Below, piece by piece: positions 1-8,392 of a DNA stretch of 64,000 nucleotides. A program made the position numbers and the translations under genes. A model generated the notes under the pieces. The model saw only the letters and a program-made list of their open reading frames with translations. It did no database searches and was not told where the DNA came from. The DNA is from Variovorax paradoxus (GTDB taxonomy: Bacteria > Pseudomonadota > Gammaproteobacteria > Burkholderiales > Burkholderiaceae_C), in NCBI RefSeq assembly GCF_029919115.1, contig NZ_CP123990.1, forward strand, positions 2,108,001 to 2,172,000. The letters run 5' to 3'. Each line of letters starts with the position of its first letter. Position 1 is the first letter of the stretch.

Positions 1-708
1 GAAGGCGCCCTGGCGCTGGAGCTGTACTGCGCCCGTCTGGTCGACGAGCAGAAAACAGGCAACGCGCAGGCTGCGGACGACGCGCGCCTGTTGCTCGAGG
101 TGCTCACGCCCATTGCCAAGAGCTGGCCCAGCGAATGGTGCCTCGAGGCCAACTCGCTGGCCATTCAGGTGCACGGCGGCTACGGCTATACGCGCGATTT
201 TCCGGTGGAACAGTACTGGCGCGACAACCGCCTGAACATGATCCACGAGGGCACGCACGGCATCCAGGCGGCCGACCTGCTGGGCCGCAAGGTGCTGATG
301 GAAAAAGGCCGGGGCCTGCAGCTGCTGGCCGGCCGCATCACCGACACCATCGGCCGCGCGGGCGAGGTGCCGGCGCTCGCGGCGCATGCCAAGACACTGA
401 AAGTGGCCTTGCAGCGCATCGGCAGTGCGACCGAGGCCGCCTGGTCCACCGGCGACCCGGCCGATGCGCTGGCCAACGCCGTGCCGTACATGCAGGCGTT
501 CGGCCACACCGTGCTGGCCTGGATCTGGCTGGACGTGGCGCAGCGGGCACTCGAAATCGACGCACAAAAGGCGAGGGCGGTAACAGCTGGCAAGATTGGA
601 GCCACGGACTATTTCTTCCACTACGAGCTGCCGAAAATCGGCGCCTGGCTCAACGTGGTCGAAAGCCGGGATCCCACCTGTACAGCATTGCCAGAGGAAG
701 CTTTTTGA
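1..708 (+). CDS. Acyl-CoA dehydrogenase, C-terminal part (5' end outside window)
   Basis: The reading frame is open from base 1, so the gene begins before the window; 235 C-terminal residues are visible. They match the helical C-terminal domain of FAD acyl-CoA dehydrogenases: QVHGGYGYTRDFPVEQYWRD followed by MIHEGTHGIQ, where the glutamate of the IxEGT motif is the usual catalytic base position. A further ~110-residue tail follows, as in dehydrogenases with an extra C-terminal domain. The enzyme would introduce a 2,3 double bond into an acyl-CoA and pass electrons to ETF. The stop is two bases before the next ATG, so the two are probably co-transcribed. Substrate cannot be told. Confidence 0.9.
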   Translation, partial: EGALALELYCARLVDEQKTGNAQAADDARLLLEVLTPIAKSWPSEWCLEANSLAIQVHGGYGYTRDFPVEQYWRDNRLNMIHEGTHGIQAADLLGRKVLMEKGRGLQLLAGRITDTIGRAGEVPALAAHAKTLKVALQRIGSATEAAWSTGDPADALANAVPYMQAFGHTVLAWIWLDVAQRALEIDAQKARAVTAGKIGATDYFFHYELPKIGAWLNVVESRDPTCTALPEEAF

Positions 709-710
709 TA

Positions 711-950
711 ATGGCCAACGCCGCCCCAAACAACAACACCCCCAACCCCGTCAAGCCACCCAAGCCGCACGCGCGGCTAGAGAAGTGGATCTGGATCCTG
801 ATCTACGGCGGCCTGTTTCTCGTGATCCTCGGCATTGCCACCGGCCGCACCGAACCGGCGATCGGCTGGTCGATGGCCGTGCCCGGCGGGGTGGTCGCGC
901 TTGTGGGCGTCGTGCTCATCTATGTGCGCTCGCGCCTGGGCGACAAGTAG
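711..950 (+). CDS. Small two-TM membrane protein, unknown function
   Basis: A 79-residue protein starting at an ATG two bases after the acyl-CoA dehydrogenase stop, with a Shine-Dalgarno-like AGAGGAAG (693-700) inside the upstream gene. The N-terminus is Asn/Pro rich (PNNNTPNPVKPPKP) and is followed by two hydrophobic stretches, about residues 27-44 and 52-72, ending in a positively charged tail. It overlaps no other plausible gene and its position implies translation with the dehydrogenase. I do not recognise the family; it could be a small membrane anchor or simply a conserved inner-membrane protein. Confidence 0.7.
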   Translation: MANAAPNNNTPNPVKPPKPHARLEKWIWILIYGGLFLVILGIATGRTEPAIGWSMAVPGGVVALVGVVLIYVRSRLGDK

Positions 951-991
951 CACGCATCTCTTCTGAACATCGTGAATATCGGAGACACCCA

Positions 992-1786
992 ATGACCCCT
1001 CGCACCACCAAGCAGCTGTTCGACCTTACCGGCAAGACCGCCCTCATCACCGGCGGCTCGCGCGGCCTTGGCCTGCAGATGGCGCATGCGCTGGGCGAGG
1101 CGGGCGCGAGGATCATGCTCAGCTCCCGCAAGGCCGACGACCTGGAGCAGGCCGCGGCCGAGCTGCAATCCGCCGGCATCGACGCGCGCTGGATCGCCGC
1201 CGACTGCTCGAAGGAAGAAGACACGCGCCGCCTGGCCGACGAAACGCTACAGCGCATGGGCGCCATCGACATCCTCGTGAACAACGCGGGTGCCAGCTGG
1301 GGCGCGCCGGCCGAGAGCCATCCGGTCGAGGCGTGGGACAAGGTGATGAACCTCAACGTGCGCGGCTATTTCATCCTGTCGCAGCACGTGGCCAACGGCT
1401 ACATGATCCCCAAGAAAACGGGGCGCATCATCAACATTGCATCCATTGCAGGCCTGAACGGCAACCCGCCTGAAATGCAGACGCTGGCCTACAACACCTC
1501 GAAGACGGCGGTGATCGGCTTCACGCGCACGCTGGCCGCCGAATGGGGCAAGTACAACATCAACGTGAACGCGATCTGCCCCGGCTTCTTCATGACGAAG
1601 ATGGCCGCCGGGCTGATCAAGTCGCTGGGCGAGGAAAAGATGGCCTCTCATGCGCCGCTCGGCCGCCTGGGCGATGAAGAAGACCTGAAGGGCCTGACGC
1701 TGCTGTACGCAAGCGATGCCGGCAAGCACATCACAGGGCAGTGGCTCGCAGTCGACGGCGGTGTGAGCGTGGTGCTTGGCGCGTAA
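992..1786 (+). CDS. SDR family NAD(P)-dependent oxidoreductase
   Basis: A 264-residue classical short-chain dehydrogenase. The cofactor loop TGGSRGLG is at residues 20-27, NNAG at 97-100, the catalytic serine at about 151 (INIAS), and YNTSK (Tyr167, Lys171) completes the active site. The start is the ATG after a GGAGACACCCA leader. Length and motif spacing are those of 3-oxoacyl or gluconate-type reductases; the arginine in TGGSRG hints at NADP(H), but the substrate is unknown. It sits 12 bases upstream of a hotdog thioesterase and within a run of acyl-CoA-related genes, which suggests an acyl or hydroxyacyl substrate. Confidence 0.9.
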   Translation: MTPRTTKQLFDLTGKTALITGGSRGLGLQMAHALGEAGARIMLSSRKADDLEQAAAELQSAGIDARWIAADCSKEEDTRRLADETLQRMGAIDILVNNAGASWGAPAESHPVEAWDKVMNLNVRGYFILSQHVANGYMIPKKTGRIINIASIAGLNGNPPEMQTLAYNTSKTAVIGFTRTLAAEWGKYNINVNAICPGFFMTKMAAGLIKSLGEEKMASHAPLGRLGDEEDLKGLTLLYASDAGKHITGQWLAVDGGVSVVLGA

Positions 1787-1798
1787 GCTTGGTGCGTA

Positions 1799-2260
1799 AT
1801 GACTGAAGATTCCACCGACATCAACATCCGCTCGTACACGAGCCAGATTCCCTTCGCGCGCCACCTGGGCTTCGAGCTCACCAAGTTCGAGGGCGGCGAA
1901 TCCGAGATCATCTACACCGCCAAGCCCGAGCACCTGAACACCTTCGACGTGACCCACGGCGGCGCCTGCATGACGCTGCTCGACATCACCATGGCGGCCG
2001 CAGCGCGCAGCGTGGCGCCCGAGACGGGCGTGGTCACCATCGAGATGAAGACCAGCTTCATGCAGCCTTCGGTCGGCCCGCTGCATGCACGCGGCACGCT
2101 CATTCATCGCACCGCAACGCTGGCTTTTACCGAAGCCAAGATCTACGACGAGCAGGAGCGCGTGTGCGCCCATGCCACAGGCACCTTCAAGTACGTGAAG
2201 CGCCGCCTGCCGACAGGGCCGGCCAGCGCGAATGCGATGCGTCCGCCCTCGACCGACTGA
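1799..2260 (+). CDS. PaaI-family hotdog thioesterase
   Basis: A 153-residue single-domain hotdog protein. The segment around NTFDVTHGGACMTLLDITMA is the typical PaaI/4HBT core (HGG followed by the long helix), and VVTIEMKTSFMQP plus the GPLHARGTLIHR strand are the usual beta-strand signatures. Such proteins hydrolyse acyl-CoA thioesters, often releasing CoA from dead-end products of aromatic or fatty acid breakdown. It follows the SDR gene by 12 bases and is probably in the same transcript. The start ATG follows GCGTAAGCTTGGTGCGTA with only a weak ribosome site, so translation may rely on coupling. Confidence 0.88.
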   Translation: MTEDSTDINIRSYTSQIPFARHLGFELTKFEGGESEIIYTAKPEHLNTFDVTHGGACMTLLDITMAAAARSVAPETGVVTIEMKTSFMQPSVGPLHARGTLIHRTATLAFTEAKIYDEQERVCAHATGTFKYVKRRLPTGPASANAMRPPSTD

Positions 2261-2294
2261 CCGACCACCGAAACGAATCTCCAGGAGCCCATTC

Positions 2295-3311
2295 ATGCCC
2301 ACCAACAAGCAGATCCACCTCGACAACCGCCCCGATGGCGAAGCCGTTGCCAGCAACTTCAAGCTCGTGACCGCCGAAACGCCCGCGCTGGCCGAGAACC
2401 AGGTGCTGGTGCGCCACCACTACATGAGCCTGGACCCGTACATGCGCGGCCGCATGAACGACTCCAAGAGCTATGCGCAGCCCCAGCCGCTCGGCCAGGT
2501 GATGCAGGGCGGCACCGCCGGTGAAGTGGTGGAAAGCAGGCACCCCAAGTTCTCCCCTGGCGACAAGGTGGTGGGCTTTGGCGGCTGGCAGGAATACAGC
2601 GTGGTCGATGCGTCGCAGCCCGGCGCGCTGAAGAAGGTCGACACCACGCACGTGCCGCTATCGCACTACCTCGGCGCGGTCGGCATGCCGGGCGTCACTG
2701 CCTGGTATGGGCTGGTGAAGATCATTGCGCCCAAGGCCGGCGAGACGATGGTCGTTACGGCCGCCAGCGGTGCGGTCGGCAGCGCGTTCGGCGCGCTCGC
2801 CAAGGCGCGCGGCTGCCGCGTGGTGGGTATCGCGGGCGGCCCTGACAAATGCAAGTACGTGACCGAAGAGCTCGGCTTCGACGCCTGCATCGACTATCGC
2901 CAGCACCCTGATGTGAAGAGCATGAGCGCCGCGCTCAAGGAAGCCTGCCCGAACGGCATCGACGGCTACTTCGAAAATGTGGGCGGCTATATCTTCGACG
3001 CCGTGCTGCTGCGCGCGAATGCCTTCTCGCGCGTTGCGCTGTGCGGAATGATCGCGGGCTACGACGGCCAGCCGCTGCCGCTGGCCAACCCGGCGCTCAT
3101 CCTGATCAACCGCATGAAGATCGAAGGCTTCATCGTGAGCGAGCACATGGAAGTGTGGCCCGAGGCGTTGACCGAGCTCGGCACGCTGGTGGCCACCGGC
3201 AAGCTCAAGCCGCGCGAATCGGTGGCGCAAGGCATCGCATCCGCCCCTGAGGCCTTCCTGGGTTTGCTCAAGGGCAAGAATTTCGGCAAGCAACTGGTCA
3301 AGCTGGTCTAG
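2295..3311 (+). CDS. NADP-dependent MDR oxidoreductase (CurA/PTGR-like)
   Basis: A 338-residue zinc-free medium-chain dehydrogenase. The N-terminal part has the family hallmark MSLDPYMRGRM, and the cofactor domain carries VVTAASGAVGSAFG (AAxGxxG) followed by GIAGGPDKCKYV, the NADP-binding turn. These match the leukotriene B4 12-hydroxydehydrogenase/curcumin reductase group, which reduces the 2-alkene bond of alpha,beta-unsaturated ketones with NADPH. The ATG at 2295 is preceded by CCAGGAGCCC, a good ribosome site, and is preferred over an upstream in-frame ATG lying inside the thioesterase gene. It probably belongs to the same operon as its neighbours. Confidence 0.9.
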   Translation: MPTNKQIHLDNRPDGEAVASNFKLVTAETPALAENQVLVRHHYMSLDPYMRGRMNDSKSYAQPQPLGQVMQGGTAGEVVESRHPKFSPGDKVVGFGGWQEYSVVDASQPGALKKVDTTHVPLSHYLGAVGMPGVTAWYGLVKIIAPKAGETMVVTAASGAVGSAFGALAKARGCRVVGIAGGPDKCKYVTEELGFDACIDYRQHPDVKSMSAALKEACPNGIDGYFENVGGYIFDAVLLRANAFSRVALCGMIAGYDGQPLPLANPALILINRMKIEGFIVSEHMEVWPEALTELGTLVATGKLKPRESVAQGIASAPEAFLGLLKGKNFGKQLVKLV

Positions 3312-3313
3312 GC

Positions 3314-3362
3314 TGCCGGGGGCCACGCCGGCGGCCCGGCAAACCCGGTGCCGCGGTTTTTC
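3314..3362 (+). terminator. Possible intrinsic terminator after the MDR oxidoreductase
   Basis: TGCCGGG (3314-3320) pairs with CCCGGCA (3335-3341) just after the oxidoreductase stop, and a T5 run follows at 3357-3361. The T run is about 15 bases beyond the stem, so this is not a canonical terminator and may be a weak one or none. Confidence 0.3.
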
Positions 3363-3388
3363 TGGAACTGACTTCTCGGAGGTTCTGT

Positions 3389-5047
3389 ATGAAGAATGCT
3401 GGAACGCACGAGGTGTTCAACCAGCCCGCGCCGCTGGTGGACTACAACCTCTTCGAAACCAACAGGCCCCTGCGCGATGCGTTGCAGTTCAACGCGCCGG
3501 CGCTCCAGCTGGCGCAGCTGCATGAACTGGGCGCCACCGTCGGCTCGGCCGACATGCAGACGCATGCGCGCCTGGCCAACACCCATATGCCACAGCTGCA
3601 TACGCACGATCGCTTCGGCCGGCGCATCGACGAGGTGGAGTTTCATCCCAGCTACCACGCGCTGATGAAGGCCGCCGTCGGCGCGGGCCTGCATGGCACA
3701 CCGTGGACCGGCACTTCCGCCTCGCCGCACGTGCAGCGGGCGGCGGGCTTCATGCTCTTCACCGAGCTGGAGCCGTCGGTTCTTTGCCCCATTTCGATGA
3801 CCTACGCCGCAACGCCCGCACTGCGCAGCAATGCGGCGGTGTATGCAGACTGGGGGGCAAAGGTCGGCAGCCTTTGGTACGACCCTGCGCTCAAGTCGTT
3901 CAAGGACAAGCCAGGCGTGACCATGGGCATGGGCATGACCGAAAAGCAGGGCGGCTCGGACGTGCGGGCCAACACCACAAGTGCCGTGCGCGAGGGCAGC
4001 GACGCCTGGGGCGAGCGCTACGCGATCACCGGCCACAAGTGGTTTTTCTCGGCGCCGATGTGTGATGCCTTCCTGGTGCTGGCGCAGGCGCCTGCCGGGC
4101 TGAGCTGCTTTTTCCTGCCCCGCGTGTTGCCGGAATGGATGGGGGATGGCGCCCGCAATGCCATCCACATCCAGCGCCTGAAGGACAAGCTCGGCAACAA
4201 GGCCAATGCGAGTTCGGAGGTCGAGTTCCATGGCGCCAGTGCGTGGCTGGTGGGCGAAGAGGGGCGCGGCATTCCGCAGATCCTCGAGATGGGCACGATG
4301 ACGCGGCTCGACTGCGCACTGGGCACCAGCGGCCTCATGCGTCAGGCGCTGAGCCTGGCCATCAACCACACCGTGCAGCGCAACGCCTTCGGCAAGCCGC
4401 TTGTCGAGCAGCCGCTCATGAAGAACGTGCTGGCGGATCTCGCGCTCGAAAGCGAAGCCTCTACCGCGCTCGCCATCCGCCTTGCCCGCGCGTTCGACCG
4501 GCAGGACGATGAACATGAACGGCTGATGGCGCGCCTGCTCACGCCGGTCGCCAAGTTCTGGATCTGCAAGCGCGGCAGCCACTTTGCGCAAGAGGCCATG
4601 GAATGCCTGGGCGGCAACGGCTATGTGGAGGAGGGCGGCGAAGGCACCATGGCCCGCATCTACCGCGAGATGCCGCTCAACTCCATCTGGGAAGGCGCGG
4701 GCAACATCATGGCGCTCGACCTGCTGCGCGGCCTGCGCAAGGGCGATGCCGTAGCGGCCCTCTCCAAAGAGCTGGCGCCGGCACGCGGCCAGCACGCCGC
4801 ACTCGACCGTCTGGCCGAAGCGCTGCCGTCCCGCATCGAGGCGATGGCCTCCGAAACCGAGGCGCGCCGTCTGGCACAGGACGTGGCCCTGGCGGTGCAA
4901 GCTGCGTTGCTTGCGCAGACCGCACCGCCCGCCGTTGTGGGCGCCTTCTGCGCATCGCGCCTGGGCGGCGATTGGGGCAACGCATTCGGCACGCTGGGTG
5001 CGGACACCGATTTCGATTCGATCATCGAGCGCGCCAGCCCGCGCTGA
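3389..5047 (+). CDS. aidB: AidB-like acyl-CoA dehydrogenase family protein
   Basis: A 552-residue protein close in length to E. coli AidB (about 540). It has the AidB-type N-terminus (VFNQPAPLVDYNLFETNRPL), the FAD-binding loop MGMGMTEKQGGSDVRANTT, the KWFFSAP segment, and a C-terminal dehydrogenase domain with ECLGGNGYVEEGG and SIWEGAGNIMALD. In E. coli AidB is part of the alkylation response, binds DNA and has weak isovaleryl-CoA dehydrogenase activity. Here it sits among acyl-CoA metabolism genes rather than ada/alkB genes, so a metabolic role is equally possible. The start has TCGGAGG about nine bases upstream. Confidence 0.88.
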   Translation: MKNAGTHEVFNQPAPLVDYNLFETNRPLRDALQFNAPALQLAQLHELGATVGSADMQTHARLANTHMPQLHTHDRFGRRIDEVEFHPSYHALMKAAVGAGLHGTPWTGTSASPHVQRAAGFMLFTELEPSVLCPISMTYAATPALRSNAAVYADWGAKVGSLWYDPALKSFKDKPGVTMGMGMTEKQGGSDVRANTTSAVREGSDAWGERYAITGHKWFFSAPMCDAFLVLAQAPAGLSCFFLPRVLPEWMGDGARNAIHIQRLKDKLGNKANASSEVEFHGASAWLVGEEGRGIPQILEMGTMTRLDCALGTSGLMRQALSLAINHTVQRNAFGKPLVEQPLMKNVLADLALESEASTALAIRLARAFDRQDDEHERLMARLLTPVAKFWICKRGSHFAQEAMECLGGNGYVEEGGEGTMARIYREMPLNSIWEGAGNIMALDLLRGLRKGDAVAALSKELAPARGQHAALDRLAEALPSRIEAMASETEARRLAQDVALAVQAALLAQTAPPAVVGAFCASRLGGDWGNAFGTLGADTDFDSIIERASPR

Positions 5048-5091
5048 TCGCATGCTCCCGAACAATTCAAAGAAAGAACACAAGGACGCCG

Positions 5092-6030
5092 ATGGCCGAA
5101 CTCATCCTCCACCACTACAACACTTCGCCGTTTTCCGAGAAGGTGCGGCTCATCCTCGGCGCCAAGAAGCTGCCGTGGAAGTCCGTCCTCATTCCGGCCA
5201 TCATGCCCAAGCCCGAGGTGGGAATACTCACCGGCGGCTACCGCAAGACGCCGTTCCTGCAGATCGGCGCCGACATCTACTGCGACAGCGCACTCATCGC
5301 CGATGTGCTGGAACATCTCCAGCCCGAGGCGACGCTCTACCCGGAGCCCGAAAAGGGTATGTCGCGCATCCTCTCGCAGTGGGCCGACACCACGCTGTTC
5401 TGGGCCGCGATGGCCTGGAACCTGCAGCCACGCGGCGTGGCCGAGGTGTTTGCCAAGGCGCCGCCTGAAGCCGCCAAGGCCTTCGGCGAAGATCGCGCGA
5501 AGATGAGCACGGGCAACATGACGCGGCTGCGCCCGGCCGATGCGACCAGTGCGTACAAGTCTTATCTGCGCCGCCTGTCCGACATGCTCGACGACAAGCC
5601 CTACCTGCTGGGCGAAGCGCCGTGCATTGCCGACTTTTCGGCGTACCACCCGCTCTGGTACACGCGCCGCATCGACTCGGTGCGGGGCATTCTCGACCTC
5701 ACGCCCGCGGTGGTCGACTGGATGGACCGCATGGCCGCCATTGGCCACGGTGCGCCTGAAAGATCGAATCCGGACGAGGCCATTGCCATCGCCAAGGCTG
5801 CCACGCCGCACACGCTGCTGACGGACAGCACCTTTCAGGACGACCACGGCATTCCGCTGGGAAGCGCCGTCACGGTTCGCGCCGAGAGCTTCGGCCTCGA
5901 GGAAACACCCGGTACGCTGGTGGCCGCCACGCGCACGCACTACACGCTGGAGCGCAGCCACGAGCGCGTGGGCACGGTGCACGTGCATTTTCCGCGCATC
6001 GGCTACGTGCTGAAGCAAGCCGAAGCCTGA
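5092..6030 (+). CDS. Glutathione S-transferase family protein
   Basis: A 312-residue protein, longer than a usual GST (200-230). Residues 1-80 form the thioredoxin-like domain (NTSPFSEKVRLILGAKKLPW, then KTPFLQIG and CDSALIADVLE), and the helical C-terminal domain contains DKPYLLGEAPCIADFSAYHP. About 90 further residues after the GST fold contain FQDDHGIPLGSAVTVRAE and form a small beta-rich extension. The extension is known in some bacterial GSTs but its role is not clear. Probable function is glutathione-dependent detoxification. The gene starts 44 bases after aidB with a purine-rich leader. Confidence 0.87.
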   Translation: MAELILHHYNTSPFSEKVRLILGAKKLPWKSVLIPAIMPKPEVGILTGGYRKTPFLQIGADIYCDSALIADVLEHLQPEATLYPEPEKGMSRILSQWADTTLFWAAMAWNLQPRGVAEVFAKAPPEAAKAFGEDRAKMSTGNMTRLRPADATSAYKSYLRRLSDMLDDKPYLLGEAPCIADFSAYHPLWYTRRIDSVRGILDLTPAVVDWMDRMAAIGHGAPERSNPDEAIAIAKAATPHTLLTDSTFQDDHGIPLGSAVTVRAESFGLEETPGTLVAATRTHYTLERSHERVGTVHVHFPRIGYVLKQAEA

Positions 6031-6143
6031 AAGCTTCTCGCGCGGGGCACCTTCGTGACTGCGCCGCAGCGCTTTTCGTATTTCAATTGCCGCACCAACG
6101 TCAATCAGAGACAAAACTTTCAACGCAAGAAGGACACCGGCAA

Positions 6144-7049
6144 ATGATTCAGGACTTCAAGGGCAAGACGGCCGTACTCACCGGCGCAGGCTCGGGCTTT
6201 GGGCTGGAGTGCGCACGCATCGGGGCCGCGCGCGGCATGAACCTGGTGCTGGTCGATGTGCAGCAAGACGCGCTCGACAAGGCCCAGGCCGAGATGGAAG
6301 CCGCTGGCGCGCAGGTGCTGGCCCGCAAGGTCGACGTGTCCGACGCTGCGCAGATGGAGGCACTGGCCCTTGCGGTGAAAGAGCGCTTCGGTGCGCCGCA
6401 CTTCGTGTTCAACAATGCCGGCGTGGGCGCGGGCGGCCTGGTGTGGGAAAACACGGTGGCCGATTGGGAATGGGTGCTGGGCGTCGACCTGTGGGGCGTG
6501 ATTCACGGCGTGCGCCTGTTCACGCCGATGATGCTCGAAGCCGCCGCCAAGGACCCGGGCTACCGCGGCCACATCACCAACACGGCCAGCATGGCGGGCC
6601 TGCTCACGCCGCCCAACATGGGCATCTACAACGCCGCCAAGGCTGCGGTGGTAAGCCTGACCGAAACGCTTTACCAAGACCTGAACCTCGTCACAGACCA
6701 GATCGGCGCGAGCCTGCTGTGTCCCTACTTCGTGCCCACCGGCATCACAAGCAGCGAGCGCAACCGCCCGAACGCGCCGAAGGAGACGGAGCTCACGAAG
6801 AGCCAGCTGATCGGCCAAGCCATGAGCAACAAGGCGGTGAGCAGCGGCAAGATCACTGCGGCCGAGGTGGCGGCGAAGGTGTTCGAGGCGATCAGAGACA
6901 ACCAGTTCTACGTGTTCAGCCATCCGAAGGCGCTGGGCAATGTGCGAAGCCGCATGGAGAACATCGTCGAGGTCAAGAACCCGGCGGATCCGTTTCTCGA
7001 GCGGCCCGAGATCGGGCAGAAGCTGCGGGAGCAATTGCGGGCTGGTTGA
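6144..7049 (+). CDS. SDR family oxidoreductase
   Basis: A 301-residue short-chain dehydrogenase with TGAGSGFG at residues 13-20, NNAG at 90-93, catalytic Ser149 (NTASMAG), Tyr162 and Lys166 (YNAAK). The acidic residue after beta-strand 2 (VLVDVQ) suggests NAD(H) preference. The extended C-terminus with PFLERPEIGQKLREQL is longer than in FabG-like enzymes. The ATG has AAGAAGGACACC upstream. It is separated from the GST gene by 113 bases and may have its own promoter. Substrate unknown. Confidence 0.88.
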   Translation: MIQDFKGKTAVLTGAGSGFGLECARIGAARGMNLVLVDVQQDALDKAQAEMEAAGAQVLARKVDVSDAAQMEALALAVKERFGAPHFVFNNAGVGAGGLVWENTVADWEWVLGVDLWGVIHGVRLFTPMMLEAAAKDPGYRGHITNTASMAGLLTPPNMGIYNAAKAAVVSLTETLYQDLNLVTDQIGASLLCPYFVPTGITSSERNRPNAPKETELTKSQLIGQAMSNKAVSSGKITAAEVAAKVFEAIRDNQFYVFSHPKALGNVRSRMENIVEVKNPADPFLERPEIGQKLREQLRAG

Positions 7050-7072
7050 TCGTTTGCGGCTACAACCGGGGC

Positions 7073-7711
7073 ATGAATCCTTCGACTTCTTCCTCGATTC
7101 TTCAACTCCAGGATCTGGGCTTCGCGTACCCGGGCCAGCCCCCGCTGGCGTCCGGTTGGTCCGTGGCCATCGGGGAGGGCGTCGCGCTGCTGTATGGCGA
7201 CACCGGCACCGGAAAGTCCACCTTGCTTCGCCTGATGGCCGGCGCGCTGGCTGCGACCGGGCGTCTGACGGTAGTGGGCGCGCGGCTCGACCTCGCACCC
7301 GATGCCTATCGCCGGAACGTCTTCTTCTGCGATCCAACGACGGAGGCCTTCGACCAGGTCACGGCCCACGCATGCACGGCAACGCTCAGCGAAGGTGATG
7401 CGGGTTTCGATGAGGCTTCATGGCAGGCCCTCGTCGAAGGCTTCGCACTGACCCCGCATCTCGAGAAACCGATGTACATGCTCTCGACCGGTTCGAAGCG
7501 CAAGGTGTGGCTGGCGGCAGCACTGGCATCGGGACGTCCGCTGGTGCTGCTCGACGAGCCTACGGCTGCGCTCGATGCCCGATCGATTCATCACCTGTGG
7601 AATGCGCTGGCCCGGCGCGCTGCGCAGCCCGGCCGAGCTGTCGTCGTTGCGAGCAGCGAACGCGTCACCGCGGTGCCGCTTGCAGGCTGCATCGAGCTGC
7701 CGCTGCGCTGA
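7073..7711 (+). CDS. Orphan ABC transporter ATP-binding protein
   Basis: A 212-residue nucleotide-binding domain. Walker A is GDTGTGKST (residues 42-50) and Walker B is PLVLLDEP. The signature region reads MLSTGSKRKVWLAAAL, closer to the STGMRRK-type signature of ABC-2 exporters than to LSGGQ. No permease or binding-protein gene lies next to it: the downstream convergent gene is an unrelated membrane protein on the other strand. It could energise a permease encoded elsewhere or act in a non-transport role. The ATG follows the SDR stop by 23 bases with a weak ribosome site. Confidence 0.8.
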   Translation: MNPSTSSSILQLQDLGFAYPGQPPLASGWSVAIGEGVALLYGDTGTGKSTLLRLMAGALAATGRLTVVGARLDLAPDAYRRNVFFCDPTTEAFDQVTAHACTATLSEGDAGFDEASWQALVEGFALTPHLEKPMYMLSTGSKRKVWLAAALASGRPLVLLDEPTAALDARSIHHLWNALARRAAQPGRAVVVASSERVTAVPLAGCIELPLR

Positions 7712-7716
7712 AGCTT

Positions 7717-8361
7717 TCAGGCCGCCGGCGCTGAAGGAAGCTGCTTCTCCAGCAGCCGCAAGCCGAATGCCATGACCAGGAAGATCACGGCAACCACCAC
7801 CGAGTTGAGCACCGCACGCCCGAACCCCAGCGCACCGACATCCATGAACGGATACGGATACCAGCTGACGAACGCACCGCGCGCGAAGGTGTAGACGATC
7901 CACGCCAGCGGCAGCAGTACCGAGAGACCGATGGTGCCGCCGTCGATGCGCGGCCGCGGGCCGACGAGCAACCAGCCGAGCACCGCGACGACCGGTGTCA
8001 CGGTGTGCAGCAGAAAGTTGGCCAGCTGCCCGGACGGCGTCAGCTCGCGCAGCCCGGTGAGCACAGTGTGGAAGACGATACCCGTCACGGCAATGCTCAA
8101 GACAGCGGTCAGCCGCAGCGGACGGAACAGTCGGCCATCGTGCGCGGGACGAAAAGCGAGCAAGGCGCTCACGCCGCCGATGAGGATGTTCGCGTCGATG
8201 GTGAAGTAGCTGAAGAGCCGCACAAAGCGCTCGAGATGCGTCGGGGCGGCTCCCGCGCCGCCGGTGATTGCCGCGGCGAGTTCGAGGCCGATGCCCGCCA
8301 GCGCGGCGAGTGCGACAACGCCGTGAAGAAGGCGCGCCAGTGCGAGGTTCATGTTCTTCAT
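7717..8361 (-). CDS. Pr6Pr-type multi-pass membrane protein
   Basis: A 214-residue protein with about six predicted transmembrane helices (for example ARLLHGVVALAALAGIGLEL, LTAVLSIAVTGIVFHTVL, TIGLSVLLPLAWIVYTFARG). The segments RLFSYFTIDANILIGG and SWYPYPFMDVGALG are characteristic of the Pr6Pr/FAR-17a-like integral membrane family, whose biochemical role is not established. The start was placed at MKNMN because longer frames run into the LysR gene. It lies 31 bases after the LysR gene on the same strand and ends five bases from the convergent ABC gene. Confidence 0.78.
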   Translation of the reverse strand: MKNMNLALARLLHGVVALAALAGIGLELAAAITGGAGAAPTHLERFVRLFSYFTIDANILIGGVSALLAFRPAHDGRLFRPLRLTAVLSIAVTGIVFHTVLTGLRELTPSGQLANFLLHTVTPVVAVLGWLLVGPRPRIDGGTIGLSVLLPLAWIVYTFARGAFVSWYPYPFMDVGALGFGRAVLNSVVVAVIFLVMAFGLRLLEKQLPSAPAA

Positions 8362-8392
8362 CTTGGGTGCCTTAAGGGTATGTGAGGCTGCA

